Source: Glaciecola sp. 33A
Lineage (GTDB): Bacteria; Pseudomonadota; Gammaproteobacteria; Enterobacterales; Alteromonadaceae
Reading direction: 5' to 3'
Length of the DNA: 64,000 nt
NCBI RefSeq assembly: GCF_002836745.1
Contig: NZ_PJAR01000042.1
Coordinates: forward strand, 62,001 to 126,000
Part shown: in pieces, positions 11,942 through 22,192 of the stretch
How the letters are laid out: each line of letters starts with the position of its first letter
How positions within the stretch are numbered: position 1 is the first letter of the stretch
Notes under the pieces: generated by a model
What the model was told of the DNA's origin: nothing
Database searches by the model: none
What the model saw: the letters and a program-made list of their open reading frames with translations, nothing else
Translations under genes and position numbers: made by a program

Positions 11942-12700
11942 CTAGTTCATCGCTTCTTTGGTGTTCAACCAAGCGTTCATTTTGCTTACTTTCTGATGCA
12001 CCGTCATATCCACTGACAGCGGTGTTACAGAGCAGTAATTGTTATTTACGGCGTCAAAGTCAGTACCTTCACCCGCATCCTGCTCACTACCCAATTTTCC
12101 ATACCAATATATCGTTCTACCAAATGGGTCCATACTTTCTACCATCGTCTCTGCACGATGACGTTTACCCAACCTAGTAGCTGTTATGCCTTTTAAGCAG
12201 TCATAAGGAATGGCGGGTACATTTATATTTAAAATCTCGTTTCGTTCTAGGGGATGCGAGGCAAGGCGGCGAATAATATCGCAAGCCACCTTTGCAGCGG
12301 TATCGAAATGCTCTTCTTTTTTGCTGCAAAGTGAGACAGCTATTGCCGGCAAGCCCATATGGCGACCTTCTAACGCTGCCGCTACCGTACCTGAATAAAT
12401 CGTGTCATCGCCTAAATTAGCGCCGTGGTTAATACCAGACACAACTAAATCAGGTTCCTGCAACATGAATTTGTTAATACCCAATTGGACGCAATCTGAT
12501 GGCGTACCATTCACTGCATAGAAGCCATTCGGCATTTTCTCAATGCGCAACGGTGTGTGCAGCGACAGTGCGTTACTCATTCCGCTGCAGTTGCGGTCAG
12601 GTGCAATAACCGTGACATCATGTTCTTTTGATAAATGCTCAAAAAGTACCGCAATTCCTACTGCATTTACACCGTCATCATTGCTCAATAATATGTTCAC
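11942..12700 (-). CDS. surE: 5'/3'-nucleotidase SurE
   Basis: 252 residues starting [13 protein letters not shown], the SurE metal site (Asp8, Asp9). Other conserved blocks are [24 protein letters not shown] and [23 protein letters not shown]. It is a divalent-metal phosphatase acting on nucleoside monophosphates and some polyphosphate. The start codon is GTG with AAGGCG upstream. The next gene, pcm, begins 9 bases after its stop. Confidence 0.96.
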   Translation of the reverse strand: MNILLSNDDGVNAVGIAVLFEHLSKEHDVTVIAPDRNCSGMSNALSLHTPLRIEKMPNGFYAVNGTPSDCVQLGINKFMLQEPDLVVSGINHGANLGDDTIYSGTVAAALEGRHMGLPAIAVSLCSKKEEHFDTAAKVACDIIRRLASHPLERNEILNINVPAIPYDCLKGITATRLGKRHRAETMVESMDPFGRTIYWYGKLGSEQDAGEGTDFDAVNNNYCSVTPLSVDMTVHQKVSKMNAWLNTKEAMN

Positions 12701-12826
12701 TTGTTATTCGCCTTTTTACCAGTTGACTGCGTCGCGCTTTCATATCCACAACACTGTGATGCGAGAACATGCTTTGAGACCCAATTAGTCGAGTATTTAT
12801 GCACGCAAGAATTAACCATGACTCGC

Positions 12827-13930
12827 TTAAACATCTACCAGTTCCCTCACAATCGAGGTTGCAAAACAGCCTGCGGGAAGCGAAAACTGCATTTTTAAAT
12901 TATTATCTTCTATTTGCCAAGTAAATTCTTGTGGAAAAATACGAATAGCTCTTCTTTCTTGTTTTAAGCCTAATGAATTAAGCGTTTGGATGATGTCAGG
13001 GAATTGTGTGACACAGCTCAGCTCTAAGGCTCTGCTCGTTGCAGTTGAATGTAGCTTGCCGTCACCCCACAAAGGTGCGGTAATATTGATATCAAATTCG
13101 GCTAATCGTTTTATTATGTTAGCGTATTCTGCTTCATCTTCGAACACAAAAAAGCTGTTTGAGCCACTCAACTGCATCGCATCGCCAAGCAACGGTTGAT
13201 GAAAGCTTTGTTGTACTATTCGTTGGTGAATAACTTCATTGAATAACCAGCTGCGCAATGCCGATATAGCCATGGAGCGTTTATTACGATTACGGATGCT
13301 TTCACCATCGATTAGTTTTTCGGCTAAGGCAAGATTACCACCTTGCAGCAACCTCGCAGTTGCCGTTACTGGTTCGATATCTTTGGATGTTAGTCTGATT
13401 TCACCAAAGCGTTGGCTGCCGTAATAATTGGGTGCACCTCGGTATTTTATAAGCGCTAGGCGTTGTTCTAATGCGGGGATGTCAAATTCGGCATCATCCT
13501 TCGAGGTTGATGTTAAGTTTCGCAATATGAGTTCGAACTTATTGCTTTTGAGCACGCCAACACGTAATTTTCGATCGTTGCGTGTGACTTGTAAAATTTT
13601 CGCACCTTGAAGTTCAAACTCATCCCAATTGGGCTCTTTTTTGTTGGCAATATGCACCCCAAACCATTGTCGAGTTAACGCGAACTTATCTTTTCTACCA
13701 GCGTAGGTAATATCGCGCAAGTGCAGTTTGCTAAACCTTGCGAGCGACTCAGCGACGAAAGCGGTATTTAGATTTGTTTTCTCCAACCATAAGAAAATAT
13801 GCTCGCCTTCGCCGCTGGGCTCAAATCCGAGTTGTTCTTCAACGATAAAATCGTGCATTTCTTGTTTAAGTGTGGCGCTACCTAGTGCATCACCATACAA
13901 CCTAGACCAATGCGAAATCGACAATGCCAT
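12827..13930 (-). CDS. truD: tRNA pseudouridine(13) synthase TruD
   Basis: 367 residues. The catalytic motif YAGRKDKFALTRQWF has Asp81 in the position of the family's catalytic aspartate, and PNYYGSQRFG (about 165-174) is the TruD signature. It converts U13 of certain tRNAs, notably tRNA-Glu, to pseudouridine. It starts 4 bases after the ispF stop; a 126-base gap with no visible gene follows before surE. The ispF-truD-surE order matches E. coli. Confidence 0.95.
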   Translation of the reverse strand: MALSISHWSRLYGDALGSATLKQEMHDFIVEEQLGFEPSGEGEHIFLWLEKTNLNTAFVAESLARFSKLHLRDITYAGRKDKFALTRQWFGVHIANKKEPNWDEFELQGAKILQVTRNDRKLRVGVLKSNKFELILRNLTSTSKDDAEFDIPALEQRLALIKYRGAPNYYGSQRFGEIRLTSKDIEPVTATARLLQGGNLALAEKLIDGESIRNRNKRSMAISALRSWLFNEVIHQRIVQQSFHQPLLGDAMQLSGSNSFFVFEDEAEYANIIKRLAEFDINITAPLWGDGKLHSTATSRALELSCVTQFPDIIQTLNSLGLKQERRAIRIFPQEFTWQIEDNNLKMQFSLPAGCFATSIVRELVDV

Positions 13931-13934
13931 TCAG

Positions 13935-14414
13935 TTACCTACGTGGACATATGAGCACGACAGCGTGGCATGCAATGCCTTCTTCTCGTCCTACAAAGCC
14001 AATTCCTTCAGTTGTGGTTGCTTTAATGCTGATATCCTTGACCGAAACGCCCATAGCATCAGAGATTGCTTCGCGCATAAAGTTAATGTGAGGTGCCATT
14101 TTTGGTGCTTGAGCTTCAATCGTAATATCCGCATTGCTGAGCATATAGCCTAAATCTTGAATACGTTGGTAAACCTGCCTTAATAGTTCTAGGCTGCTAA
14201 TGTTTTCGTAGCTTTTGTCAGAGTCTGGAAAGTGATGTCCAATATCACCTAGTGCTAATGATCCCAGAAGCGCATCGCATAATGCATGTAAAGCAACATC
14301 ACCATCGGAGTGGGCAATTAAACCACGCTCATGCACTATGCAGATGCCACCAATCGTTATTGGACCCATTCCACCGAACTTATGTACATCGTAACCATGA
14401 CCTATACGGAACAT
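13935..14414 (-). CDS. ispF: 2-C-methyl-D-erythritol 2,4-cyclodiphosphate synthase
   Basis: 159 residues, standard length. The N-terminal [11 protein letters not shown] carries the zinc ligands Asp9 and His11. [10 protein letters not shown] and the C-terminal [18 protein letters not shown] are diagnostic. It is the fifth step of the MEP isoprenoid pathway, cyclising CDP-ME 2-phosphate. Its start overlaps the ispD end by 13 bases, so the two are translationally coupled. Confidence 0.97.
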   Translation of the reverse strand: MFRIGHGYDVHKFGGMGPITIGGICIVHERGLIAHSDGDVALHALCDALLGSLALGDIGHHFPDSDKSYENISSLELLRQVYQRIQDLGYMLSNADITIEAQAPKMAPHINFMREAISDAMGVSVKDISIKATTTEGIGFVGREEGIACHAVVLICPRR

Positions 14415-15163
14415 AGAGTACCTCCCTGCTTATTATTGTTTGCCAATGTATTATCGGTTAAATAAAACGCGGCCAATGCTAAATCGCACGGGCGGGTTAT
14501 TTTTATGTTGGTGCTGCGTCCTTCAACCAGTTTTACACTCGCATTGACATGCTCCATTGCTGAAGCTTCATCGGTAATATCAATATTATTGTGTTGCGCA
14601 AGTTCAATCGCATGTATTAATTTTCCCAGTGGAAAAAACTGCGGTGTTTGCGCTTGCCAAAGCTGAGTGCGTTCGACTGTTTCTTCAATTTCAGCTATTG
14701 GACTTAGCTTATTTGAGGAAGCTCGTTTTATTGTATCAGTAACTGGCACTGCCAATATGGCGCCGTCACACGTGTTAATACTGGCGAATAAATCATCGAG
14801 CTCTGCATGGGTTATGCAAGGTCTTGCCGCATCATGCACTAATATCCACGAATTTGCATTTGCTATTGATTCGGTTAAGCAATGCTGCAAACCGCTCAAT
14901 ACTGAATCGACTCTTTGGGTTCCGCCAATAACGGTTTCAATTAATGGGTTTTGAGATGCGTTTAACGATTTAAAAATAGTATCTTGCGGATGTAAAACGA
15001 CAACAATGCGTCGAATTTGATGGTGGGACAGCAATGCGTCGAGCGTGTGCTCGATAACAGTTTGATTACCAATGGTAAGATATTGCTTTGCTACCGATGA
15101 CTCCATTCTACTGCCAATACCGGCAGCAGGAACAACGGCTACAAATTTCTCTACTGCTGTCAA
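14402..15163 (-). CDS. ispD: 2-C-methyl-D-erythritol 4-phosphate cytidylyltransferase
   Basis: 253 residues. The nucleotide-binding loop is [11 protein letters not shown], and HDAARPCI and the C-terminal [10 protein letters not shown]...GRSTNIKIT are conserved in IspD. It makes CDP-methylerythritol from MEP and CTP. The start lies 2 bases from the ftsB stop, continuing the ftsB-ispD-ispF operon of gammaproteobacteria. Confidence 0.96.
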   Translation of the reverse strand: MTAVEKFVAVVPAAGIGSRMESSVAKQYLTIGNQTVIEHTLDALLSHHQIRRIVVVLHPQDTIFKSLNASQNPLIETVIGGTQRVDSVLSGLQHCLTESIANANSWILVHDAARPCITHAELDDLFASINTCDGAILAVPVTDTIKRASSNKLSPIAEIEETVERTQLWQAQTPQFFPLGKLIHAIELAQHNNIDITDEASAMEHVNASVKLVEGRSTNIKITRPCDLALAAFYLTDNTLANNNKQGGTLCSV

Positions 15164-15165
15164 AA

Positions 15166-15450
15166 TTACTTCTCTGGGGGTAAAATTCGATAAAAAGTTT
15201 CGCCGTCTTTAATCAGACCTAGTTCGTTACGCGCCCTTTCTTCAATAGATTCTAAACCCAGTTGAAGATCGCTAATATCAGCCTTGAGGAGCGAGTTGCG
15301 CTGTTTTAGATTTGCGTTTTGTTTTTGCAATTCTTCTACTTCTGATTTCATCAGGTTGTAATCGGCGATGCTATTCTTGCCAAACCAAAGGCGAGCCTGC
15401 AGCAGCCCCAGCAGGGCAATCAATGTGACGAGTATCCATCTATTGCGCAT
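15166..15450 (-). CDS. ftsB: Cell division protein FtsB
   Basis: 94 residues: an N-terminal transmembrane helix (about 4-20), then a coiled coil (about 30-62, VEELQKQNANLKQRNSLL) and the conserved RARNELGLIKDGETFYR. FtsB joins FtsL and FtsQ in the divisome and activates FtsWI septal synthesis. Position before ispD matches E. coli. Confidence 0.94.
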   Translation of the reverse strand: MRNRWILVTLIALLGLLQARLWFGKNSIADYNLMKSEVEELQKQNANLKQRNSLLKADISDLQLGLESIEERARNELGLIKDGETFYRILPPEK

Positions 15451-15475
15451 CGCTCATTCCTTATTGGCTTTGTAT

Positions 15476-17236
15476 TTATTGGTTGCCAAGCAACTTATCG
15501 CTAAGCTTATTTAATAGTTTATCTTTCGTGTTGCCCAATGCATTTGTCATCTGTGATTTTAATAGCTCATTTAGGCTGTCAGTATCACCTTGCGCTGCCG
15601 TTAGCAGAGCATCAACAGAAGCTAGTTGTTGACCCGACTGTCCTAATTGTTCAGCCACTTTTGCATTTAATTTAGTTTTTAATTCACTTAGTTTACCAGA
15701 ACTATTGCCAGTCAGGCCACTAGAAAGAGCTTGCAGCATTTTTTTGTTCAAATCTGATTTTATTTTGATGGATGGACTAGTAAGGTTACCTGAAAAATCA
15801 GTGCTCAATTTTAACTCAGACAAGCCCGAAATTATTTCAGCCATCGCATTTGTTAGATCATCTTCACCTGTGGCTTTTAACTTCATGGCAGTAAGATCAA
15901 ATACCGACGAACCAGTTAGCTGGCCATCGACTATGTTTAATTCACCTTTGCTGGCAAGTAAACCAGACTCTAGTAATGCATTTAGCTTTTGCTTTGACTG
16001 TTCTGGTACTAATTCAATTGCATCTAATACTAAGCCTTTAATATCCCAGTCTTGTACTGAATTTACCTTGCCCTCAATAATTTCAAACGTGCCGTTTAAG
16101 TCAATGTTACTCAAATTGTTGGCCTTGCTTGAATTGACTACAAATGAGGTTGGTTTGCCTATAAGCGCATGTTGATCTGTTATATTTTGCCAAGCAGTTT
16201 GAATTTTTTGGTTTTGCCATTTAACGCTGACTGCTGCGTTCTTGATCCAAACACGGGGTAAGCCATCATCCACCGTAGTTTGTTCAACAACCGGATCCTC
16301 GGAGCTGCTCGACAGCATATCCATAACGATTAAAAGGCCTCGAGTGTAAATTGTCGCCTTTTCACCAAATAAGTGTTGAGTTACCTCGCCAATAGCGCCT
16401 TCATCCCCTGCAACTAGACCTTTGAGCAGAGCAAAGTCGTCTTGAGGTGCTGACTTTAATAAAGATACTGAATTGGAGGAAGCAGCTTGAGCCTCTTTTG
16501 CTAGGTCGACAAACGCTGACACCTTGATTCTGTCTTTTTTAATTGTTTCTTTAATGTCATCAAACTCTTTTTTTGCTGCAATCAAATTAGTTGGGTTTTT
16601 ATAGTCAGTTTCTTGCAGGACTCTAAGGCGTTCTTTATAGGCAATTAATTTCTGTTTGCTAGGTAGAGTTGCATACTTATCTTGTATGGGTCGTTTGTAT
16701 TGTTCAAACACTCTTTTTGCTTCAGCAACGGCGGCTGTCGTTTTTAACGGCGATTTTTCTAATATGTCATCTACGCTTGGCAAGTCTGCTAATGTTGGAA
16801 AGGCAAAACTTGAGGTTTGCGCATCAGGTTGAACATAAATCGCACCAGCGCTGTCGCGTTTGGTATCAAATTCAACATTTTGTACAATGAGGTCACCAAT
16901 AATGAGTTTTTTGCTTAATAAAGGCATAAAATTAACATCAGCTTTGAGCATCGCAATCTCAATCTTATTGTGAAGAGGATTGGCGTTGTCAGTAGCTTGC
17001 AGTCGAGTTAGAGTGAGACCAAATGGAAAAAGACGATGCTCTACAGCGCCGATATTCACCTCTGCACCAGATGCATCACCAAGTGCATTTTGCGCAAGCG
17101 TTTTTAACAAGGTATTAGCAAAGAATAAATAAAATACAGTAACAATAGTAATCGTTCCTAGGGGAACTGAAATCCAAAGGGACATTCTGCCTTGTTGCGC
17201 TGCTGGCGATTTTGAAGAAAAACGATGCCTAAACAT
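15476..17236 (-). CDS. TIGR03545-like membrane-anchored protein of unknown function
   Basis: 586 residues. The frame extends 47 codons further upstream, but the ATG of MFRHRFSS is preceded by AAGGATTATTTT, a good ribosome-binding site, so I start there. One N-terminal transmembrane helix (about 20-40, SVPLGTITIVTVFYLFF) is followed by a long periplasmic part with an AsmA-like beginning (LFPFGLTLTRLQATD), a coiled-coil-rich middle and a repetitive C-terminus ending in LLGNQ. It resembles the uncharacterised TIGR03545 family. It lies 25 bases upstream of ftsB and is probably the first gene of that operon. Confidence 0.75.
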   Translation of the reverse strand: MFRHRFSSKSPAAQQGRMSLWISVPLGTITIVTVFYLFFANTLLKTLAQNALGDASGAEVNIGAVEHRLFPFGLTLTRLQATDNANPLHNKIEIAMLKADVNFMPLLSKKLIIGDLIVQNVEFDTKRDSAGAIYVQPDAQTSSFAFPTLADLPSVDDILEKSPLKTTAAVAEAKRVFEQYKRPIQDKYATLPSKQKLIAYKERLRVLQETDYKNPTNLIAAKKEFDDIKETIKKDRIKVSAFVDLAKEAQAASSNSVSLLKSAPQDDFALLKGLVAGDEGAIGEVTQHLFGEKATIYTRGLLIVMDMLSSSSEDPVVEQTTVDDGLPRVWIKNAAVSVKWQNQKIQTAWQNITDQHALIGKPTSFVVNSSKANNLSNIDLNGTFEIIEGKVNSVQDWDIKGLVLDAIELVPEQSKQKLNALLESGLLASKGELNIVDGQLTGSSVFDLTAMKLKATGEDDLTNAMAEIISGLSELKLSTDFSGNLTSPSIKIKSDLNKKMLQALSSGLTGNSSGKLSELKTKLNAKVAEQLGQSGQQLASVDALLTAAQGDTDSLNELLKSQMTNALGNTKDKLLNKLSDKLLGNQ

Positions 17237-17568
17237 AAAATAATCCTTGTGACGCTTATAAATATTGTTGTTTGCCTGCGACCAAACTGACGACCCAAAA
17301 CTAGTCTTTTCTTGCGATGAACAACCTTTACACAATTTTTCGAAAATAATTATAGCTGATAAGCACGCAACAACCAATGAAAACGCAGTTTTGTTTATGC
17401 GTTTTTGGTTAAAAATTAGGGTGTTATATACCTTGTCAAAATGCCTGTAAAATTAGTTGATAAAACTAACTAAATTTTTTGCTCACAAAGGTAGTTTTTC
17501 ATTGCAATTAGGCTTATCGTACGCGAACTTTTTAAGCTGCAAAATTAGGGCAGCATCAGCACAAAAAG

Positions 17569-17604
17569 ATAGTGCTAAAAATAGTGCTAAAAAGAGTGCA
17601 AAAT
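17569..17604 (+). repeat. Three 12-bp tandem repeats upstream of putA
   Basis: Two identical units ATAGTGCTAAAA (17569-17580, 17581-17592) and a diverged third AGAGTGCAAAAT (17593-17604), ending 19 bases before putA. They could be regulator half-sites or a slipped-strand repeat. The rest of the 387-base gap 17237-17623 shows no gene. Confidence 0.7.
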
Positions 17605-17623
17605 ACAACTGTGAGGCGAGCCA

Positions 17624-20600
17624 ATGTTAGTGAACAATACAATCAATAATACCTGTCCGATCCGACAGAAAATACGCGAGTTTTACCGTATCGGTGAATC
17701 AGAGGCTATTGATCATATTTTACCTGAAGCAGAAGTGAATATGGCTGCTCGTTCACGCGCATGGGAACGCGCTAGGACCATGGTTTTGCAAATTCGCCGC
17801 GATCAAGAAGGTCATGGTGGTATTGATGCGCTATTAAATGAATTTTCGTTGTCAACAGCGGAAGGTATTGTATTGATGTGTTTAGCTGAAGCGCTGTTGC
17901 GTGTACCTGATAAACACACCCAAGAAGAGCTTATTCGAGACAAGCTTTCAAAAGGAGAATGGACACCTCACTTAGGTAATAGCGATTCATTATTTGTTAA
18001 CGCTTCCGCTTGGGGATTATTGTTAACCGGCAATATGGTTAACTACGCAGACAAACGCAAATCTGAGCAGTTCGGATTACTCAAAAAGACCATGGGTCGT
18101 TTAGGTGAGCCGGTTATCCGCAAAGCAATGAAAATTGCAATGAAAGTGATGGGTCGCCAATTTGTTATGGGCGAACGTATCGAAGATGCTGTTGAAAGAG
18201 CTGCGAAAAAAGAAACCCAAGGTTATGTCTATTCTTACGATATGTTAGGCGAAGGTGCCAGAACAGGTAAAGATGCAGAGCGCTATTATCAGGCTTACGT
18301 TAAAGCTATTGAAGTAATTGGTAAAGCGGCAAAGGGACGCGGGCCGCGCAAGAGTCCCGGGATTTCGGTAAAGCTTTCAGCTATTCACCCGCGCTATGAT
18401 TTTGCTAAATATGATCGCGTTATGGAAGAAATTCCGGCAAAACTAAAAACCTTATGCTTAATGGCGAAGAAGTATGACATCGGTTTGACGGTCGATGCAG
18501 AAGAGTCCGAGAGACTCGACATATCTCTGGATATTATCGAAAAAGTATTTAGCGATCCCGATTTAGAAGGTTGGCACGGTTTTGGTTTAGCCGTTCAGTC
18601 ATATCAAAAACGCGCTATTTTTGTGATCGAATGGTTACGTGAATTGACACTTAAAGTGGGCCGTAAAATGATGGTTCGCTTGGTCAAAGGCGCGTATTGG
18701 GATACTGAAATAAAGCACAGCCAACAAGGTGGTTTTGACGACTTTCCCGTGTTCACTCGTAAAACTTCTACCGATGTTTCTTATCACGCGTGTGCAAATA
18801 GAATGTTGGCATATCGTGACAGCATCTATCCGCAGTTTGCGACTCATAACGCTTATACTGCGTCAGTTATCATTGAGCTTGCTGGTGGTGATAAAGAAGG
18901 CTTTGAATTTCAGTGCTTGCATGGAATGGGCGACTCTTTGTACGATCAAGTGGTGACTAAAGATAAGATTCAATGTCGCGTTTATGCACCGGTTGGTGTT
19001 CATGAAGAATTGTTAGCTTATTTGGTTCGCCGTTTGTTAGAAAATGGGGCCAATTCATCGTTTGTCAATGCGATAGTCGATGACAGCCTGCAAGTTGAAT
19101 CGCTCTTAGAGGATCCAGTAGAGCGCACACAGCGTTTGCAGGTTCGGGAAAACAAGCAAATTGTTATGCCGGTTGATTTATATGCGCCAAGCAGAGCAAA
19201 TGCCCGCGGCTTTGATATCTATGATTTGAATGCGACTCTGGATTTATCGCTGAGATTAGAGAAATGGTTTGAAGAGCATGTAAAAGCACTCGGCGATGTA
19301 GACGAGGCTGAAAATCAGATCATCGTGCGCAACCCAGCTCTATTGAGCGAAATCGTAGGAACGCATCAGCTTCATGGCAAAGCAGATATGCTAGCTATGC
19401 TTGAACGCACAACTAAAGCGTCAGAATCCTGGTCGAAAGAGCCGGTGGAAGATCGAGCAGACCTATTAATGCGTATTGCTGGCATTCTTGAACGTCATAT
19501 GGACGAGTTGATTGGCTTGTGTATAAAAGAAGCGGGTAAGATTACCTCAGATAGTATTGATGAAGTTCGCGAGGCTGTGGATTTTTGCCGTTACTATGCA
19601 GTTGAAGCTAAACGACTTGATCCCTCAAATCGTTTGCAATCGCGCGGAGTGGTTCTTTGTATCAGCCCTTGGAATTTCCCTTTGGCCATTTTTATGGGAC
19701 AAATAGCAGCAGCGTTAGTTACCGGAAATACGGTCATCGCTAAACCAGCGGAGCAAACTAGTTTAATTGCTAAACGTGCTTTGGAATTGATGATATCTGT
19801 CGGTTTGCCTGAAGATACAGTCAATATAGTTATTGCTAACGGCCCTGATGTTGGCGATGTACTTTTACCTGACGAGCGCATTCAATGCGTCATGTTCACG
19901 GGCTCAACGCAAACAGGATCGCTAATATCACAAATATTAGCGGCTCGTGGCACGGAACAGGTTCCATTAATTGCAGAAACCGGCGGTCAAAATTGCATGA
20001 TTGTTGACTCAACAGCGCTTCCTGAACAAGTGGTAGATGATGTTATTATGTCAGGTTTCTTAAGTGCCGGTCAGCGTTGCTCAGCCTTGAGGGTGTTGTT
20101 TGTGCAAGAAGATATTGCTGATGTTGTGAGCGAAATGATTGTTGGTGCTATGAAAGAATTATCACTGGGTGACCCTGCCTTTTTGTCTACGGACATTGGG
20201 CCGGTCATTGATAAAAAAGCATTAAAAGCACTCAACGATCACGCCGAATACATGCAAGAAAATGGAAAGTTATTACACAAATGTGAGTTACCTGCAAGCG
20301 ACGGTAACTTCTTTGCGCCGCACTTTTTCGAAATAGACAATATTGACGTGTTGAAAAAAGAAGTCTTTGGACCTTGTGTGCATTTGGTCCGCTTTAAAGG
20401 CAAAGAAATAGACAAAGTCATACAGCAAATCAATGGTACAGGTTTTGGTTTGACGATGGGCATCCACTCTCGTATTGAAGAGCGTGCTATTGAATTGGCG
20501 CATCTCTCTAGAGCGGGTAACGTATATATCAACCGCAACATGATTGGCGCTATCGTTGGGGTTCAGCCATTTGGTGGACGAGGACTGTCAGGCACGGGTC

Positions 20601-21424
20601 CTAAAGCCGGTGGCCCGAACTATTTACCGCGTTTGATGAAAGAAAGGGCGACACCAAAAGTGGCATCGCAAGTTGAAAATTATGCCGATGATAAGGCAAT
20701 TCAAAGTGATGCGACTGCGGTAACTGAAGCTAACAATCTGATGGACTCGGCATTGGCTGTTGAAAACCAGTGGCGCTTAACACCACTGATCAGTCGGATT
20801 TCGTTTGTACGTCAACTGTTAGCAAAAATTGCTAATGTTGAAATTGTTGAAGAACTTGCTGAGGATTTAAATCAAACACTGGCGACAGCTAGAACCCAGT
20901 TGATTGCTATTGAGCGTAGGTTGCGAGCACCTATTCACTTGCCTGGGCCTACTGGTGAGTCGAATACCTTACATTTGGAACCTCGAGGCGTCTTAGTGTG
21001 TTTCGCTGATAAAGACGTTACCTTTGAATACTGGATGTTATCGATTGTAACTGCACTAGCAACGGGTAATTTAGTTATTTCGGTGGTATCAGACTTGTTC
21101 TATGAAGAGGCTCTGACATTCAAAGAAAAATTAGCTAGTACAGGAGCGCCAAATTCAGTTTTCCAAGTAGCAAACTTGTGTCACTTAGAAGCTTTATTGA
21201 TGAACAAGGGTTTGACAGGTGTCGTGGTGGATAGTCGGACAGACCGAAGTGCCTATATTTCTGCGAAACTAGCTGAGAGGCAGGGTGCAATATTACCGGT
21301 TATTACGGCTGAATATAATGATAACTTGATTCAGCGCTTGGTTACTGAAAAAACAATCAGTATTGATACAACGGCATCAGGAGGGAATACGTCGTTGATG
21401 ACATTGGTTGAAGACGACGATTAA
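17624..21424 (+). CDS. putA: Bifunctional proline dehydrogenase / glutamate-semialdehyde dehydrogenase PutA
   Basis: 1266 residues. The FAD-dependent proline dehydrogenase barrel (about 190-500) shows SVKLSAIHPRYDF, RLVKGAYWDTEIKH, FATHNAYT and RRLLENGANSSFV. The NAD-dependent aldehyde dehydrogenase domain (about 560-1030) has LCISPWNFPLAIF and catalytic Cys819 in SAGQRCSALRVL. A further ALDH-like C-terminal segment (about 1060-1266) is typical of long PutA. No ribbon-helix-helix repressor domain is seen at the N-terminus, so unlike E. coli PutA it probably cannot repress its own gene. It oxidises proline to glutamate. The start follows GTGAGGCGAGCC; tandem repeats lie upstream and a terminator downstream. 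Confidence 0.97.
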   Translation: MLVNNTINNTCPIRQKIREFYRIGESEAIDHILPEAEVNMAARSRAWERARTMVLQIRRDQEGHGGIDALLNEFSLSTAEGIVLMCLAEALLRVPDKHTQEELIRDKLSKGEWTPHLGNSDSLFVNASAWGLLLTGNMVNYADKRKSEQFGLLKKTMGRLGEPVIRKAMKIAMKVMGRQFVMGERIEDAVERAAKKETQGYVYSYDMLGEGARTGKDAERYYQAYVKAIEVIGKAAKGRGPRKSPGISVKLSAIHPRYDFAKYDRVMEEIPAKLKTLCLMAKKYDIGLTVDAEESERLDISLDIIEKVFSDPDLEGWHGFGLAVQSYQKRAIFVIEWLRELTLKVGRKMMVRLVKGAYWDTEIKHSQQGGFDDFPVFTRKTSTDVSYHACANRMLAYRDSIYPQFATHNAYTASVIIELAGGDKEGFEFQCLHGMGDSLYDQVVTKDKIQCRVYAPVGVHEELLAYLVRRLLENGANSSFVNAIVDDSLQVESLLEDPVERTQRLQVRENKQIVMPVDLYAPSRANARGFDIYDLNATLDLSLRLEKWFEEHVKALGDVDEAENQIIVRNPALLSEIVGTHQLHGKADMLAMLERTTKASESWSKEPVEDRADLLMRIAGILERHMDELIGLCIKEAGKITSDSIDEVREAVDFCRYYAVEAKRLDPSNRLQSRGVVLCISPWNFPLAIFMGQIAAALVTGNTVIAKPAEQTSLIAKRALELMISVGLPEDTVNIVIANGPDVGDVLLPDERIQCVMFTGSTQTGSLISQILAARGTEQVPLIAETGGQNCMIVDSTALPEQVVDDVIMSGFLSAGQRCSALRVLFVQEDIADVVSEMIVGAMKELSLGDPAFLSTDIGPVIDKKALKALNDHAEYMQENGKLLHKCELPASDGNFFAPHFFEIDNIDVLKKEVFGPCVHLVRFKGKEIDKVIQQINGTGFGLTMGIHSRIEERAIELAHLSRAGNVYINRNMIGAIVGVQPFGGRGLSGTGPKAGGPNYLPRLMKERATPKVASQVENYADDKAIQSDATAVTEANNLMDSALAVENQWRLTPLISRISFVRQLLAKIANVEIVEELAEDLNQTLATARTQLIAIERRLRAPIHLPGPTGESNTLHLEPRGVLVCFADKDVTFEYWMLSIVTALATGNLVISVVSDLFYEEALTFKEKLASTGAPNSVFQVANLCHLEALLMNKGLTGVVVDSRTDRSAYISAKLAERQGAILPVITAEYNDNLIQRLVTEKTISIDTTASGGNTSLMTLVEDDD

Positions 21425-21442
21425 AAATCATATTGAATGAGT

Positions 21443-21473
21443 TGAGCAGGGTAAAACCTGCTCATTATTTTTT
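21443..21473 (+). terminator. Rho-independent terminator after putA
   Basis: Stem TGAGCAGG-gtaaaa-CCTGCTCA (21443-21464) followed by a T-rich tract, 19 bases after the putA stop. Confidence 0.85.
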
Positions 21474-21516
21474 AATTAATTTGTATATTACCAACGAGTG
21501 TTTCGCGTTCCTTAGA

Positions 21517-22131
21517 TCACTGCAAGCCTTTGTGCGCTGGCATGGAAAGCTTTGTCACTATTGCGATAGCACGAACGGTAAATGCCACAACGCAGCCAAG
21601 TCCTATGGCGTAAAAATCAATAATATCTAGCAAGTTATAACAAACACAGAAAGCAATCGCGCCGGTCAATGACGCCGTGATATAAATTTCTTTTTGAAAG
21701 ACGACAGGAACATCATTCAGGATAACATCACGAATGATTCCGCCTAAACACGCACTAAACACCCCCATTATGACGGCAACCGGAATTTCAGCTCCCAAGC
21801 TCAATGCCTTTTCGGCGCCCAAAACGCTGAATAATGCCATGCCTACAGCATCAGCCCATAGCAATGCGTTAGATTTACGAGATATTTGCTGGGCAGCGAA
21901 ATAGGTGATGACAGCAGAAAAACTGCATATGACCACATAATACCAATCGACTAACCAAAAGACAGGCACGTCTAATATAACGTCGCGCAAGGTGCCTCCG
22001 CCGATACCGGTGACATTACCAATAAAAACAAACCCCACCCAGTCCATTTTTTTCTTAGCCGCCAATAATGCGCCAGAAATAGCAAATGCGGCGGTTCCAG
22101 CAATATTGATGACTAGCAAAAACGTTAGCAT
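21517..22131 (-). CDS. TRIC-family (UPF0126) membrane channel
   Basis: 204 residues with about seven hydrophobic segments. The two diagnostic repeats are GIGGGTLRDVILD and CLGGIIRDVILNDVP, which mark the trimeric intracellular cation channel family (E. coli YadS/YicG relatives). Prokaryotic TRIC proteins form homotrimeric K+-permeable pores in the inner membrane; their physiological role is unclear. It is convergent with putA and followed downstream by the putA terminator. Confidence 0.85.
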   Translation of the reverse strand: MLTFLLVINIAGTAAFAISGALLAAKKKMDWVGFVFIGNVTGIGGGTLRDVILDVPVFWLVDWYYVVICSFSAVITYFAAQQISRKSNALLWADAVGMALFSVLGAEKALSLGAEIPVAVIMGVFSACLGGIIRDVILNDVPVVFQKEIYITASLTGAIAFCVCYNLLDIIDFYAIGLGCVVAFTVRAIAIVTKLSMPAHKGLQ

Positions 22132-22192
22132 TTTATCAACCTTCTATGAATTTTTATGTTGGGTGAGAATAGCGGCATCAGCTCTGCTTGAA

